DNA from: Pectobacterium parmentieri
Lineage (GTDB): Bacteria; Pseudomonadota; Gammaproteobacteria; Enterobacterales; Enterobacteriaceae
Reading direction: 5' to 3'
Length of the DNA: 64,000 nucleotides
Assembly: GCF_001742145.1 (NCBI RefSeq)
Contig: NZ_CP015749.1
Location: 806,001 to 870,000 of the forward strand
The notes below the pieces were generated by a model. It saw only the letters and a program-made list of their open reading frames with translations, did not search any database and had not been told where the DNA came from. Shown piece by piece: positions 36,350 through 46,077 of this stretch; within the stretch, counting starts at the first letter, position 1, and each line of letters starts with the position of its first letter. The translations under genes were made by a program, and so were the position numbers.

Positions 36350-36431
36350 ATCGGGTTATCTCCCAAAGTCTCATATCACGATTCTGTTCGGCTTCCGTCA
36401 TGCCTTTAATGACCGCACCTGAAACGGAACA

Positions 36432-36444
36432 GAAAATTCATTTC
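36432..36444. promoter_or_regulatory. Candidate IolR operator
   Basis: GAAAATTCATTTC between iolR and iolA, an inverted GAAA/TTTC pair with a five-base spacer. Related to the sites at 36612 and 40884. Confidence 0.4.
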
Positions 36445-36611
36445 TGTATACGGCTGTTTTATCTGTACGACATTTCTGACGGCACACCCTTTTAGGAATA
36501 CGGCTATTTCAGAGGCTGCTCGCCTGTCTTTATGGACCGCTGACTTCAAGTTTACATAAAAATTCGCAGCGGATCACAATAATCAACATTTATTTTATTT
36601 TCTCATTAAAT

Positions 36612-36625
36612 GGAATATTCATTTC
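36612..36625. promoter_or_regulatory. Candidate IolR operator upstream of iolA
   Basis: GGAATATTCATTTC (GGAA, six bases, TTTC), 57 bases before the iolA start. It resembles the GGAA-N6-TTCC pattern I recall for RpiR-type IolR of Sinorhizobium. Confidence 0.45.
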
Positions 36626-36681
36626 ATATACTGTAATTCGATATCAGCCGTTTGTCTCCTCAAACCCACAAAGGTGTAAAC

Positions 36682-38193
36682 ATGGAAACCGTATCTAGCT
36701 TCATTCAGGGGGCGATTGTCTCCAGCCGCAGTCAGCGCTACGCCGCGGTGTATAACCCGGCGACGGGCGAGCAGATTCGTCAGGTTGTGATGTCTGATAA
36801 GGCGGAAGTCGAGCAGGCCATTGCCAGCGCGGCGGCGGCATTCCCTGCGTGGTCAAAGCACTCTCCGCTACGCCGTGCGCGTGTCCTGTTCCGCTTCAAG
36901 GCGTTGTTGGAAGAACGCATGGATACGCTGGCTCGGCTGATTTCACAGGAGCATGGCAAGGTCTATTCCGATGCTGTAGGGGAGGTGACGCGCGGGCTGG
37001 AAGTTGTTGAGTTCGCCTGCGGTATTCCGCATCTGCAAAAAGGGGAGCACTCGGCGAATGTTGGCACCGGTGTGGATAGCCATTCGCTCATGCAGCCGCT
37101 TGGCGTGTGTGTCGGGATTACGCCGTTTAACTTTCCGGCGATGGTGCCCATGTGGATGTTCCCGATTGCACTGGCGACGGGCAATACCTTTGTGCTTAAG
37201 CCGTCGGAAAAAGATCCGTCGCTCTCGCTGCTGTTAGCGCAATTGTTGAAAGAAGCAGGCCTGCCGGATGGCGTGTTTAACGTGGTTCAGGGTGACAAAG
37301 AAGCGGTGGATGTGCTGTTGACCGATCCGCGCGTGCAGGCGGTGAGCTTTGTGGGGTCAACGCCAGTGGCGGAATATATTTATCAGACGGCATCGGCGCA
37401 CGGTAAGCGCTGTCAGGCGCTGGGCGGGGCGAAAAATCACTGCATTCTGATGCCAGATGCCGACATGGATATGGCTGCCAGCGCGATTATGGGCGCGGCG
37501 TTTGGCGCGGCGGGTGAGCGCTGTATGGCATTGTCGGTGGTGGTGGCCGTTGGCGATGACACGGCAGAAGCACTACACCAACGTTTGAGCGCGCAGATAA
37601 AAGCGATGCGTGTTGGGCCGGGCTTGGTGGACGGGCAGGAAAATGAAATGGGGCCGGTGATCAGCGCGCCGCATCGGGCGAAAATTGCCGACTATATTCA
37701 AAGTGGTGTCGAGCAAGGGGCGACGCTGCGCATTGATGGACGCACGCTGTCCGTGCAGGGGCATCCGCAAGGCTATTTCATCGGGCCGACGCTGTTCGAT
37801 AATGTCACGCCGGAGATGAAAATCTATCAGGAAGAAATTTTTGGCCCGGTGCTATCCGTCGTGCGCGTGCCGGATTACCAGACGGCGGTGACGCTGATTA
37901 ATAATCATGAATACGGCAACGGTACGGCTATTTTTACCCGCGATGGTGAAACGGCACGTCAGTTCTGCGAAGAAGTGCAGGCCGGCATGGTCGGCGTGAA
38001 CGTACCGATTCCGGTGCCAATGGCGTTCCACAGCTTCGGCGGCTGGAAGCGCTCTATTTTTGGGCCGCTCAATGTCCACGGCAACGATGGTGTACGCTTC
38101 TACACCCGCATGAAAACCGTCACCAGCCGCTGGCCTGCCAGCGTCCGTCTGGAACACCACACCAGCAGCTTCATCATGCCCACGCTGGAGTGA
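36682..38193 (+). CDS. iolA: Methylmalonate/malonate semialdehyde dehydrogenase (CoA-acylating)
   Basis: A 503-residue aldehyde dehydrogenase that turns malonate semialdehyde into acetyl-CoA and CO2, the last step of inositol breakdown. Family features: GVCVGITPFNFPAMVPMWMF and ATGNTFVLKPSEKDPSLS in the NAD/CoA region, VSFVGSTPVAEYIY, and the catalytic Cys281 in GAAGERCMALS. The start at 36682 follows AAAGGTG; a TTG at 36652 would add ten residues. It is divergent from the regulator and separated from iolD by a repeat-rich gap. Confidence 0.93.
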   Translation: METVSSFIQGAIVSSRSQRYAAVYNPATGEQIRQVVMSDKAEVEQAIASAAAAFPAWSKHSPLRRARVLFRFKALLEERMDTLARLISQEHGKVYSDAVGEVTRGLEVVEFACGIPHLQKGEHSANVGTGVDSHSLMQPLGVCVGITPFNFPAMVPMWMFPIALATGNTFVLKPSEKDPSLSLLLAQLLKEAGLPDGVFNVVQGDKEAVDVLLTDPRVQAVSFVGSTPVAEYIYQTASAHGKRCQALGGAKNHCILMPDADMDMAASAIMGAAFGAAGERCMALSVVVAVGDDTAEALHQRLSAQIKAMRVGPGLVDGQENEMGPVISAPHRAKIADYIQSGVEQGATLRIDGRTLSVQGHPQGYFIGPTLFDNVTPEMKIYQEEIFGPVLSVVRVPDYQTAVTLINNHEYGNGTAIFTRDGETARQFCEEVQAGMVGVNVPIPVPMAFHSFGGWKRSIFGPLNVHGNDGVRFYTRMKTVTSRWPASVRLEHHTSSFIMPTLE

Positions 38194-38241
38194 GGATTTG
38201 ACCGCTAACGGGTGATGAATGGAGTGCACTGGTTGTGCTCT

Positions 38242-38455
38242 TCCGGCGTCAAAAATTATGCTGAGGTAGGTGCACCGCCGAAAGAGCGACAAGGATGTCG
38301 CGAAAGCCAGTGCCGCGGAGGGACCGCGTCACTGGCGGTTCGGATGACGGTGACACATACCGAAGGACCCGCGTAGCGGCATAATTTATCGCCATAAGCC
38401 TGGGTTCTCAGGGCTGCGGCGATTGAGCGCCCTGAGTCGGGCGCGTGCTACAACG
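38242..38455 (+). repeat. Dispersed intergenic repeat, copy 1 (inverted partner at 40577)
   Basis: Roughly 210 bases that align with the reverse complement of 40577-40785. Shared blocks include CAGTGCCGCG, CGCGTCACTG and GCTGCGGCGATTGAGCGC. The segment fills most of the gap between iolA and iolD. It is GC-rich with many short palindromes and no credible gene. Confidence 0.8.
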
Positions 38456-38549
38456 TAGCATAAGAATGGCTAAATTTTCGCGCACGAAATGCTCGCTGAA
38501 TATACATAGTTCATTATAGAAATCAGATCCTTATTTAAGGAGTAGATCA

Positions 38550-40481
38550 ATGGATACGTGTCGCATCACCATGGCACAAGCGCTAGTCAGGTTTCTCAAC
38601 CAGCAGTACATCAGCGTAGACGGTGAAGAAACCCCCTTTGTGCAGGGCGTCATGACCATTTTTGGTCACGGTAATGTGTTGGGCATCGGTCAGGCATTAG
38701 AGCAGGAAGCGAACTGCCTCACGGTGCATCAGGGGTGCAGCGAACAGGGAATGGCGCACATCGCCGTTGGGTTTGCTAAACAACACAAGCGGCGGAAAAT
38801 CTATGCGGTGACTTCTTCAGTGGGGCCCGGCGCGGCAAATATGGTGACCGCTGCGGCGACCGCTACCGCCAACCGTATTCCCGTGCTACTTCTCCCTGGC
38901 GATCTCTTTGCCTGCCGCCAGCCGGACCCGGTATTGCAGCAGGTCGAGCAATATCACGATCTGTCCATTAGCACCAATGACTGCTTCAAACCGGTCTCTC
39001 GCTATTGGGATCGTATTAATCGCCCTGAACAACTGATGAGCGCGCTGATTAATGCCATGCGCGTGCTGACCGATCCGGCAGACACCGGTGCGGTAACGTT
39101 GTGTTTGCCGCAGGATGTACAGGCGGAAGTCTGGGATTATCCTGCATCGTTTTTCCGCAAGCGCGTCCATCACCTCGAACGACGTCCGCCAGATGCATCG
39201 CGTCTGGATGACGCTGCGGCGTTGATTGCGAGAAAACGCTGTCCAATGCTGATTTGCGGTGGCGGCGTTCGTTATTCCGGTGCACATGATGCTCTGGCAC
39301 AGTTTGCTGAGCAGTTTGCGATTCCGTTTGGTGAAACGCAGGCGGGCAAGGGCGCGATTATCTCATCGCACCCGCTGAACTGTGGCGGTATTGGCGTCAC
39401 GGGTGGGCTGGCAGCGAATCGGCTCGCGCAAAAGGCAGATTTGATTATCGGCGTTGGGACGCGTTTAACCGATTTCACCACCGGTTCCAAGTCGCTGTTT
39501 CAGAACCCGAATGTCGAATTTTTACTGCTCAACGTTGCCGAATTTGATGCGCTAAAACTGGATGCGCAACCCCTGATCGCCGATGCCCGTGTTGGGCTGG
39601 AAGCGTTGAGTGAACGGCTGGCAACGGTGTCGTATCGTAGCGGTTGGCAGCAGGCTATCGAACAGGCGCGTGCGGAATGGGACCAGGAGTTACAGCGGTT
39701 GTTTACCGTGCAAGATCAGGGGGAACTGGTGCCGGAAGTGGTGGATGGTCTGGAAGACAAGCTGGATGAATACCGCCAGATGCTGAATACCCATCTGACG
39801 CAAACGCGGGTACTTGGCATACTGAATGAGGAACTGGAGGATAACGCGATTGTGGTTGGTGCGGCGGGCTCACTGCCGGGCGATCTACAGCGTGTGTGGC
39901 AGGTGAAAACGCCGGACAGCTATCATCTGGAATACGGTTACTCCTGCATGGGATACGAGATTGCGGCGGCGATTGGCGCACGCCTTGCAGCACCGCGGCA
40001 GCCGGTCTACGCGATGGTCGGCGACGGGTCTTATTTGATGCTTCACACGGAACTGCAAACGGCGGTACAAGAAGGCATCAAGATCACGGTACTGCTGTTC
40101 GACAACGCGGGTTTTGGTTGTATCAATAATCTGCAAATGAGTCAGGGTATGGGCAGCTTCTGTACGGAAAACCGCTACCGCGATACGCAATCGGGGCAAC
40201 TGCGCGGTGCGCTCATTCCGGTGGATTTCGCCAAGAATGCCGAAAGCTACGGCTGCAAAGCGTGGCGGGTGCATGATGAAGCTTCGCTCAAACTCGCTCT
40301 GGCTGAATCACGCCAGCACGCGGGACCAGTACTGCTCGATATCAAGGTACTGCCGAAGACCATGACGCACGGCTATGAATCCTGGTGGCGCACGGGAACG
40401 GCGCAAGTTGCCGACAACCCAGAGATTGAATCTGCGGCCAATAGTGTGAAAGCTGCGCTTTCCCGCGCACGGCAGTACTAG
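38550..40481 (+). CDS. iolD: 3D-(3,5/4)-trihydroxycyclohexane-1,2-dione hydrolase
   Basis: A 643-residue thiamine-diphosphate enzyme that opens the cyclic diketone to 5-deoxy-glucuronate. N-terminal Pyr domain ([20 protein letters not shown] with the cofactor-activating Glu), a central domain ([31 protein letters not shown]), and a C-terminal PP domain with the GDG(X)n motif ([18 protein letters not shown] and [11 protein letters not shown]). AAGGAG precedes the start. The gene is bracketed by inverted repeat copies, the only iol gene so placed. Confidence 0.95.
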   Translation: MDTCRITMAQALVRFLNQQYISVDGEETPFVQGVMTIFGHGNVLGIGQALEQEANCLTVHQGCSEQGMAHIAVGFAKQHKRRKIYAVTSSVGPGAANMVTAAATATANRIPVLLLPGDLFACRQPDPVLQQVEQYHDLSISTNDCFKPVSRYWDRINRPEQLMSALINAMRVLTDPADTGAVTLCLPQDVQAEVWDYPASFFRKRVHHLERRPPDASRLDDAAALIARKRCPMLICGGGVRYSGAHDALAQFAEQFAIPFGETQAGKGAIISSHPLNCGGIGVTGGLAANRLAQKADLIIGVGTRLTDFTTGSKSLFQNPNVEFLLLNVAEFDALKLDAQPLIADARVGLEALSERLATVSYRSGWQQAIEQARAEWDQELQRLFTVQDQGELVPEVVDGLEDKLDEYRQMLNTHLTQTRVLGILNEELEDNAIVVGAAGSLPGDLQRVWQVKTPDSYHLEYGYSCMGYEIAAAIGARLAAPRQPVYAMVGDGSYLMLHTELQTAVQEGIKITVLLFDNAGFGCINNLQMSQGMGSFCTENRYRDTQSGQLRGALIPVDFAKNAESYGCKAWRVHDEASLKLALAESRQHAGPVLLDIKVLPKTMTHGYESWWRTGTAQVADNPEIESAANSVKAALSRARQY

Positions 40482-40576
40482 GCAGGCTGTGCCAGGCGGC
40501 TGGTATGAGTTTTGCCGTTTCATTCCAGCCTCTGCGAAGGTTTCGGGCGTGTTAAACATACTTATTTCTTCAGTGT

Positions 40577-40785
40577 GTCCACACACGCCCGACAAGGCGC
40601 GCTCAATCGCCGCAGCGCCTTGACCACTGGCTTTTCGGCGCTAATGGCGTCGCTGCGCGATACCTTCGGCGTTCGTGACCGCTGTTTGGGCCGTCAGTGA
40701 CGCGTTCCCAACGCGGCACTGCCTTTCGCGGCGTCCATGCCGCTCACCCGGCAGTCACGCCCACCTCAGCGCAATTTTTTACGCC
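40577..40785 (-). repeat. Dispersed intergenic repeat, copy 2 (inverted)
   Basis: Reverse-complement partner of 38242-38455, lying after iolD. Shared segments include CGCTCAATCGCCGCAG, CAGTGACGCG and CGCGGCACTG. Together the two copies make a long inverted repeat around iolD with about 2.1 kb between them. Confidence 0.8.
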
Positions 40786-40883
40786 GAGGAAACAGAAACA
40801 GAAAGACACTCATATGGCTTTAGATATTGTTAGCTTAGCGTCATAGTGCTGCTTAAGATTTCTCTCACATGTAACATTAAACT

Positions 40884-40897
40884 GAAATATCCATTTC
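40884..40897. promoter_or_regulatory. Candidate IolR operator upstream of iolG
   Basis: GAAATATCCATTTC, an inverted GAAA/TTTC pair with six bases between, in the 730-base gap before iolG. Same spacing as the site at 36612. Confidence 0.45.
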
Positions 40898-41063
40898 ATT
40901 TTCAAACCGCAGTTTCATTTTCCCTCCTGTTATAAGCCTGCACCTGACCGATCCCCAGATAGTCATGTATATCGCCATAAACGTTCTCATTCGATGTGTG
41001 ATTGGGGTTGCAGAAAACAGTGAATATGTCATGAAAATGTTAACTGGTACGCAAAAACATAAT

Positions 41064-41086
41064 TTTCAATTTATACAAAATTGAAA
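41064..41086. promoter_or_regulatory. Perfect AT-rich palindrome upstream of iolG
   Basis: TTTCAATTT, five bases, AAATTGAAA: perfect nine-base arms about 135 bases before iolG. It is a likely regulator site in the iolG promoter region, with the TTTC/GAAA parts facing outward relative to the other sites. Protein unknown. Confidence 0.4.
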
Positions 41087-41219
41087 TAAATGTTTTATTT
41101 TAGCTATCAGGATTTGCGGTAAAAAGTGAGTGATGGGGCAGGAGAGAATGAAATTCACCGTTATCCCGTCACTTTATCAGTCTGGCGTTAACTATCACTC
41201 AGGCAGCAGGGGAGCAACT

Positions 41220-42206
41220 ATGTTTAACATCGCTTTACTGGGCGCTGGCCGCATCGGTCAGGTCCATGCAGTGAACATCGCGGCACACAAAGAAACTAAC
41301 CTGTACGCGGTGGTCGATCCCAACCCCGCAAATGCTATCGCGCTGGCCGAACGTTACCATACCAAAGTACAAACGGTTGACGAGGTTATGAACGATCCCG
41401 CCGTGCACGCTGTCCTGATTGCCTCCGCGACTGACACGCACGCCGATCTGATTGAGTTAGCCGCCAAACACGGCAAAGCCATCTTCTGTGAAAAGCCGGT
41501 GCATCTGGATATTGCTCGCGTTCGCGATTGCCTGACCGTCGTCAAACAGCAGAACGTACCGTTGTTTGTGGGCTTCAATCGTCGCTATGACCCGCAATTC
41601 CGCCGTGTCAAAACGCTGGCGAGCGAAGGCAATATCGGCAAACCAGAATCTCTCCTGATTATCTCGCGCGATCCGTCCCCGCCGCCTGCCGAGTATGTCC
41701 GCGTTTCTGGCGGTATGTTCCGTGATATGACGATCCATGATTTCGATATGGCGCGCTTCATTATGGGCGAAGAGCCGGTGTCGGTCTTTGCACAAGGCAG
41801 CAATCTGGTCGATCCGGCGATTGGCGAGGCGGGTGACATTGATACCGCATTTATCGTGCTGAAATTTGCCTCAGGCGCGATGGCGACCATCGTCAACAGC
41901 CGCCGTTCCGGCTATGGCTACGATCAGCGTCTCGAATTGCACGGCGCGAAAGGCGTGCTCAGCGCGGGCAATATCCGTGAGAACGTGGTTGAGCAGTGGA
42001 CAGACGACGGTTGCCTGTCCGCGAAACCTGAATATTTCTTCCTGCAACGCTATCACGCGGCCTATGCAGCAGAGTGGCAGCACTTTGTTGAGGTCTTGCA
42101 TGGCAACACGCAGCCGGAATGTTCCGGGCTTGATGGCGAACGCGCGCTGAATCTGGCGGATAAAGCGTTTGAATCCCTGGCTCAAGGCAAGGAGGTTGCC
42201 GTGTAA
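41220..42206 (+). CDS. iolG: myo-Inositol 2-dehydrogenase
   Basis: A 328-residue Gfo/Idh/MocA oxidoreductase that oxidises myo-inositol to 2-keto-myo-inositol with NAD. It begins MFNIALLGAGRIGQVHA (GXGXXG fold) and carries the EKP catalytic lysine motif (IFCEKPVHLD), VGFNRRYDPQF, and SGGMFRDMTIHDFDMARF with the conserved Asp/His pair. The start at 41220 follows GGGGAG; 30 further residues upstream could be read but are not family-like. It opens the large iol operon that runs to iolB. Confidence 0.93.
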   Translation: MFNIALLGAGRIGQVHAVNIAAHKETNLYAVVDPNPANAIALAERYHTKVQTVDEVMNDPAVHAVLIASATDTHADLIELAAKHGKAIFCEKPVHLDIARVRDCLTVVKQQNVPLFVGFNRRYDPQFRRVKTLASEGNIGKPESLLIISRDPSPPPAEYVRVSGGMFRDMTIHDFDMARFIMGEEPVSVFAQGSNLVDPAIGEAGDIDTAFIVLKFASGAMATIVNSRRSGYGYDQRLELHGAKGVLSAGNIRENVVEQWTDDGCLSAKPEYFFLQRYHAAYAAEWQHFVEVLHGNTQPECSGLDGERALNLADKAFESLAQGKEVAV

Positions 42207-42286
42207 CCGTATCGGCACACCGCGTTTTACCTGCTTTCAACCCTACACCCATACCCATAACAGAAGCAGATGAAGAGAAAAGACAT

Positions 42287-43225
42287 ATGAAAAAGATCAT
42301 CAGCGTTACCGCAATCGCCATCGCACTGGGTCTGTCTGGTTTTGCTCAGGCTCAAAATGAACAAATCGTTTTCAGTACGCCGAATCTCGCTATGCCGTTT
42401 GAAGTTCACATGCAGCGCACTGCCGTTAAAGCCGCCAAAGAATTGGGCGTGAATTTACAAGTGCTGGATGGACAGGGTAGCTCGCCGAAGCAGGCTGCCG
42501 ATTTAGAGAATGCCATCACGCGTGGTGCGCAGGGCTTTGTGGTGTCACCGAATGACGTCAACGCGGTTTCCAGCGCGGTGACCGAAATTCAAGATGCCAA
42601 ACTGCCGGTGGTGACGCTGGATCGTTCGGTGAAAACAGAAAAAGCGGTGCTGCATTTTGGTGCTAACAACTACAAAGGCGGTCAGGCGATTGCCGACTAT
42701 GTGAAAACCAAGTTCCCGGATGGGGCAGAGATCATTCTGCTGACCGGTCAGCCGGGCTCTTCTTCTAACATTGAGCGGACGCAGGGGATCCGCGACAGCC
42801 TGAAAGCGGGCGGCAGCAAATATCACATTGTGGCTGACCAGACGGGGAACTGGATGCGTTCTGAAGGAATGCGCATCGTTGAAAGTGTTTTTCCTTCGCT
42901 GCCTAAACGCCCGCAGGTGATCCTCTCTGCGAATGACGATATGGCGCTGGGCGCGATTGAAGCGTTACAGGGGCAGGGGCTGAAACCCGGCGATGTGATG
43001 GTGACAGGCTTTGATGCCGTGCCGGAAGCGCTGGCTCGCGTACGCGACGGTTGGTTGGCGGTTACTGCCGATCAGCGTCCAGGCTATGCGGTGACCACGG
43101 CATTAACGCAGTTAACCAATAACATCCGCAGTAAAGCGCCGATCACCGGGGCTGACTACCAACCGACCATGATTACCAAAGATAATCTGAACGATGCCGA
43201 GCGCATTGGCGAAGCGGGTAAATAA
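42287..43225 (+). CDS. Periplasmic sugar/inositol-binding protein of an ABC importer
   Basis: A 312-residue protein with a signal peptide (AIAIALGLSGFAQAQN). It has the ribose-binding fold of Peripla_BP_4: FSTPNLAMPFEVHMQRTAVK, SSPKQAADLENAITRGAQGF, LPVVTLDRSV and VTGFDAVPEALARV. With the ATPase and permease after it and iol genes on both sides, inositol is the likely ligand. An intergenic repeat separates it from the ATPase gene. No specific ligand residues were assigned. Confidence 0.88.
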   Translation: MKKIISVTAIAIALGLSGFAQAQNEQIVFSTPNLAMPFEVHMQRTAVKAAKELGVNLQVLDGQGSSPKQAADLENAITRGAQGFVVSPNDVNAVSSAVTEIQDAKLPVVTLDRSVKTEKAVLHFGANNYKGGQAIADYVKTKFPDGAEIILLTGQPGSSSNIERTQGIRDSLKAGGSKYHIVADQTGNWMRSEGMRIVESVFPSLPKRPQVILSANDDMALGAIEALQGQGLKPGDVMVTGFDAVPEALARVRDGWLAVTADQRPGYAVTTALTQLTNNIRSKAPITGADYQPTMITKDNLNDAERIGEAGK

Positions 43226-43252
43226 ATCGTTTTCCACGCCATTATTAAATCA

Positions 43253-43395
43253 TATACCCCAAATAATTCGAGTGGCAGGACAAAACGTTAACGTTTTGAA
43301 CAACGCAGAGTGTTGGCCCTTCAGGGCGAGGCCCATGACGGGCCGAGTATTTAAACGCAGCCAACGCACATGCAGCTTGAAGTATTACGGGTATA
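43253..43395 (+). repeat. Palindrome-ended intergenic repeat (MITE-like), copy A
   Basis: A 143-base element whose ends are imperfect inverted copies: TATACCCCAAATAATTCGAG on the left, and on the right a segment whose complement is TATACCCGTAATACTTCAAG. The centre holds a second stem (CAAAACGTTAACGTTTTG). It belongs to a family with copies at 57952 and, degraded, 55993, and resembles repeats common in Pectobacterium and Serratia genomes. Confidence 0.8.
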
Positions 43396-43446
43396 AAAGG
43401 TATTCAGCAGGCCGCGTCCGCGCGGCCTTGCGGGAGGAAGGTACGC

Positions 43447-44994
43447 ATGACGGAACCCCTACTGAACATCACCAATCTGGCAAAGAGCTTCTCCGGCGTC
43501 TGGGCGCTGAGTAATGCGCAACTGACCGTACAGCGGGGAGAAATTCATGCGCTATTGGGAGAGAACGGCGCGGGTAAATCGACGCTGTTAAAAGCGCTGG
43601 CAGGGGCGCAGCCGCAGACCAGCGGTGATATCTGGTTTGGTGGTCAGCAACTGTTACTGCTTGAATCGCCAGTTGAACGCCAAAAGCGTGGGATTATCAC
43701 CATTTATCAGGAATTTAATTTGCTGCCGAATATGAGCGTGGCGGAAAACATGTTCCTGGGGCGTGAACCCCAGAGCAGTGGATTATTCGTTGATGCGCTG
43801 GCGGTCAACCGCGAGGCGAAAGCGGTACTGGATTACCTGAAATTGAACATTGCGCCGACGACGCAGGTGGCGCGTTTGAGCGTGGCGCAGCAGCAGATGG
43901 TGGAGATCGCCAGAGCGCTGACGCTGAACGCCAAACTGATTGTAATGGATGAGCCGTCGGCGGCGCTGAGCGACAGTGAAGTCGACAGCCTGCATCGCGT
44001 AGTACGTGAGCTAAAAGGTCGCGGCGTGAGCGTGGTGTATGTGACACACCGACTCCATGAAGTCTTTCAATTATGTGACCGATTTACCGTGTTTCAGGAT
44101 GGCCGCTACACCGGCTCTGGGGATGTCGCCAGCACCAACGTGCAGGAGATTATTCGCCTGATGGTGGGGCGTGACGTGGTGTTCGACCGCCGCCCACCTT
44201 CCGAGACGCATCATCAGGATAAACCGGTACGTCTGGCGGTGAAGGGCTTAAACCGGGAAAAACCGCCGCTGGATGCGCACGGTATCGCACTGAAAGATAT
44301 CAGTTTTCAGGTGCATGCGGGTGAAGTACTCGGTATCGCCGGGCTGGTGGGCGCGGGGCGCACAGAGATCGCGCGCTGCCTATTTGGTGCCGATGGGTTC
44401 TCTAGCGGTGAGTTTGTACTGGATGACGCACCTTATCATCCGTCCACGCCGCTGCATGCACTGTCGCAGGGTATTGCGCTGGTGCCGGAAGATCGCAAGA
44501 AAGAGGGCGCGGTACTGGGATTGTCAATCAGGGAAAACATCTCGCTCTCTAACCTCTCATCGCTCATGCGCTGGCGTTGGTTTGTTAACACCCGTAAAGA
44601 AGACGATCTGATCGACGCCTACCGTCAGGCGCTGCACATCAAGATGGTGAACAGCGATCAGGAGGTGCGCAAGCTGTCGGGTGGTAACCAGCAAAAGGTG
44701 ATTCTTGCCCGCTGTATGGCGCTGAATCCCAAGGTATTGATCGTGGATGAGCCCACGCGCGGCATCGATGTCGGCACCAAGTCCGAAGTGCATCAGGTGC
44801 TGTTCGATATGGCGAAACGGGGTGTCGCCGTGATTGTGATTTCCTCCGACCTGCCGGAAATCATGGCGATTTCCGACCGCATTATCACGCTCAGTGAAGG
44901 ACGGATCAGCGGGGAAATTCATGGCGATGACGCCACAGAAGAAAAACTGATGACGATGATGGCCATTTGCCACGACGCATTACACGCCGCATAA
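43447..44994 (+). CDS. Sugar/inositol ABC transporter ATP-binding protein (two ABC domains)
   Basis: A 515-residue tandem ATPase of the RbsA/MglA class. First domain: Walker A GENGAGKST and signature LSVAQQQMVEIARAL, with Walker B LIVMDEPSAALS. Second domain: a degenerate P-loop GLVGAGRTE, signature LSGGNQQKVILARCM, and Walker B VLIVDEPTRGID. This pairing is usual for the carbohydrate uptake class 2 family. The start is preceded by GGGAGGAAGG. It powers import with the neighbouring permease and binding protein. Confidence 0.94.
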   Translation: MTEPLLNITNLAKSFSGVWALSNAQLTVQRGEIHALLGENGAGKSTLLKALAGAQPQTSGDIWFGGQQLLLLESPVERQKRGIITIYQEFNLLPNMSVAENMFLGREPQSSGLFVDALAVNREAKAVLDYLKLNIAPTTQVARLSVAQQQMVEIARALTLNAKLIVMDEPSAALSDSEVDSLHRVVRELKGRGVSVVYVTHRLHEVFQLCDRFTVFQDGRYTGSGDVASTNVQEIIRLMVGRDVVFDRRPPSETHHQDKPVRLAVKGLNREKPPLDAHGIALKDISFQVHAGEVLGIAGLVGAGRTEIARCLFGADGFSSGEFVLDDAPYHPSTPLHALSQGIALVPEDRKKEGAVLGLSIRENISLSNLSSLMRWRWFVNTRKEDDLIDAYRQALHIKMVNSDQEVRKLSGGNQQKVILARCMALNPKVLIVDEPTRGIDVGTKSEVHQVLFDMAKRGVAVIVISSDLPEIMAISDRIITLSEGRISGEIHGDDATEEKLMTMMAICHDALHAA

Positions 44995-45006
44995 CGGAGG
45001 TGACGC

Positions 45007-46038
45007 ATGTCCCAGCAGCCGCTTTCTAAGACCATTACGCCGTCCAATACGCGCGGACGTTTTGACCCGATTGCTTTTTTTGAACGCTTCGGCGTGTTTA
45101 TTTTCATGATTTTGCTGCTGATTTTCTTTCAGTCACAGAACAGCAACTTTCTGTCAGAACGCAACATCACCAACATCCTGACCGAAGTGTCTATCTACGG
45201 CATCATGGCCGTAGGGATGACGTTCGTCATTTTGACTGCCGGGATCGACCTGTCCGTCGGCTCAATTCTGGCGGTATGTGCCATCACTGCCGCCTCGGTG
45301 ATTAAAGGCGACAACTTCACCACCGTCGATCCCGATGCCTGGTACGGCCTGAGCTGGCTGGTGGCGTTGGGCGTCTGTTTGGCAATGGGCACCTTTATTG
45401 GTTTCCTGCATGGTTTAGGGGTGACCAAACTGCGTCTGCCGCCATTCATCGTCACGTTGGGCGGGATGACCATCTGGCGGGGATTAACGCTGGTGATGAA
45501 CGACGGTGCGCCGATTGCGGGCTTTGACCCCGGCTATCGCTGGTGGGGGCGGGGAGAGATCCTCGGTATTTCGGTGCCGATTTGGATCTTTGCGTTGGTC
45601 GCCCTGCTGGGCTATCTGGCGCTGCATAAAACGCGCTGGGGACGCTTCGTCTACGCCATTGGTGGCAACACCGAAGCCGCTCGACTCGCTGGTGTGAATG
45701 TGCAGCGTGTGCTGGTCAGCGTCTACGTCGTGATTGGCTGCCTGGCCGGACTGGCGGGATTTATTCTCAGCGCCCGTCTCGGCAGTGCAGAAGCGGTTGC
45801 GGGGATCACCTTCGAACTGCGCGTCATCGCCTCGGTGGTGATCGGCGGCACCTCGCTGATGGGGGGCTATGGCCGGATCAGCGGCACGATTATCGGCTCG
45901 ATCATCATGGGCATTCTGATTAACGGACTGGTGTTGATGAATGTGTCGGCCTACTACCAGCAGATTATCACCGGGTTGATTATCGTGCTGGCCGTGGCCT
46001 TTGACACCTATGCCAAGAGCCGTCGCGGCGCGATCTGA
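45007..46038 (+). CDS. Sugar/inositol ABC transporter permease
   Basis: A 343-residue membrane protein of the BPD_transp_2 (RbsC) family. About ten hydrophobic segments; diagnostic stretches are MAVGMTFVILTAGIDLSVGS, PPFIVTLGGMTIWRGLTL and GRFVYAIGGNTEAARLAGVN (coupling loop). It follows the ATPase by 12 bases with GGAGGTG before the start. Together with the two preceding genes it forms a complete importer within the inositol operon. Confidence 0.93.
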   Translation: MSQQPLSKTITPSNTRGRFDPIAFFERFGVFIFMILLLIFFQSQNSNFLSERNITNILTEVSIYGIMAVGMTFVILTAGIDLSVGSILAVCAITAASVIKGDNFTTVDPDAWYGLSWLVALGVCLAMGTFIGFLHGLGVTKLRLPPFIVTLGGMTIWRGLTLVMNDGAPIAGFDPGYRWWGRGEILGISVPIWIFALVALLGYLALHKTRWGRFVYAIGGNTEAARLAGVNVQRVLVSVYVVIGCLAGLAGFILSARLGSAEAVAGITFELRVIASVVIGGTSLMGGYGRISGTIIGSIIMGILINGLVLMNVSAYYQQIITGLIIVLAVAFDTYAKSRRGAI

Positions 46039-46077
46039 TCCGCGCTTGTACCGAATCTTTTTTGCACCGAGGTGGAT

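Noticed and set aside
40482..41219. Gene in the gap before iolG
   Set aside because: The open pieces there fall inside the inverted repeat or lack a ribosome site; the rest is AT-rich promoter sequence.
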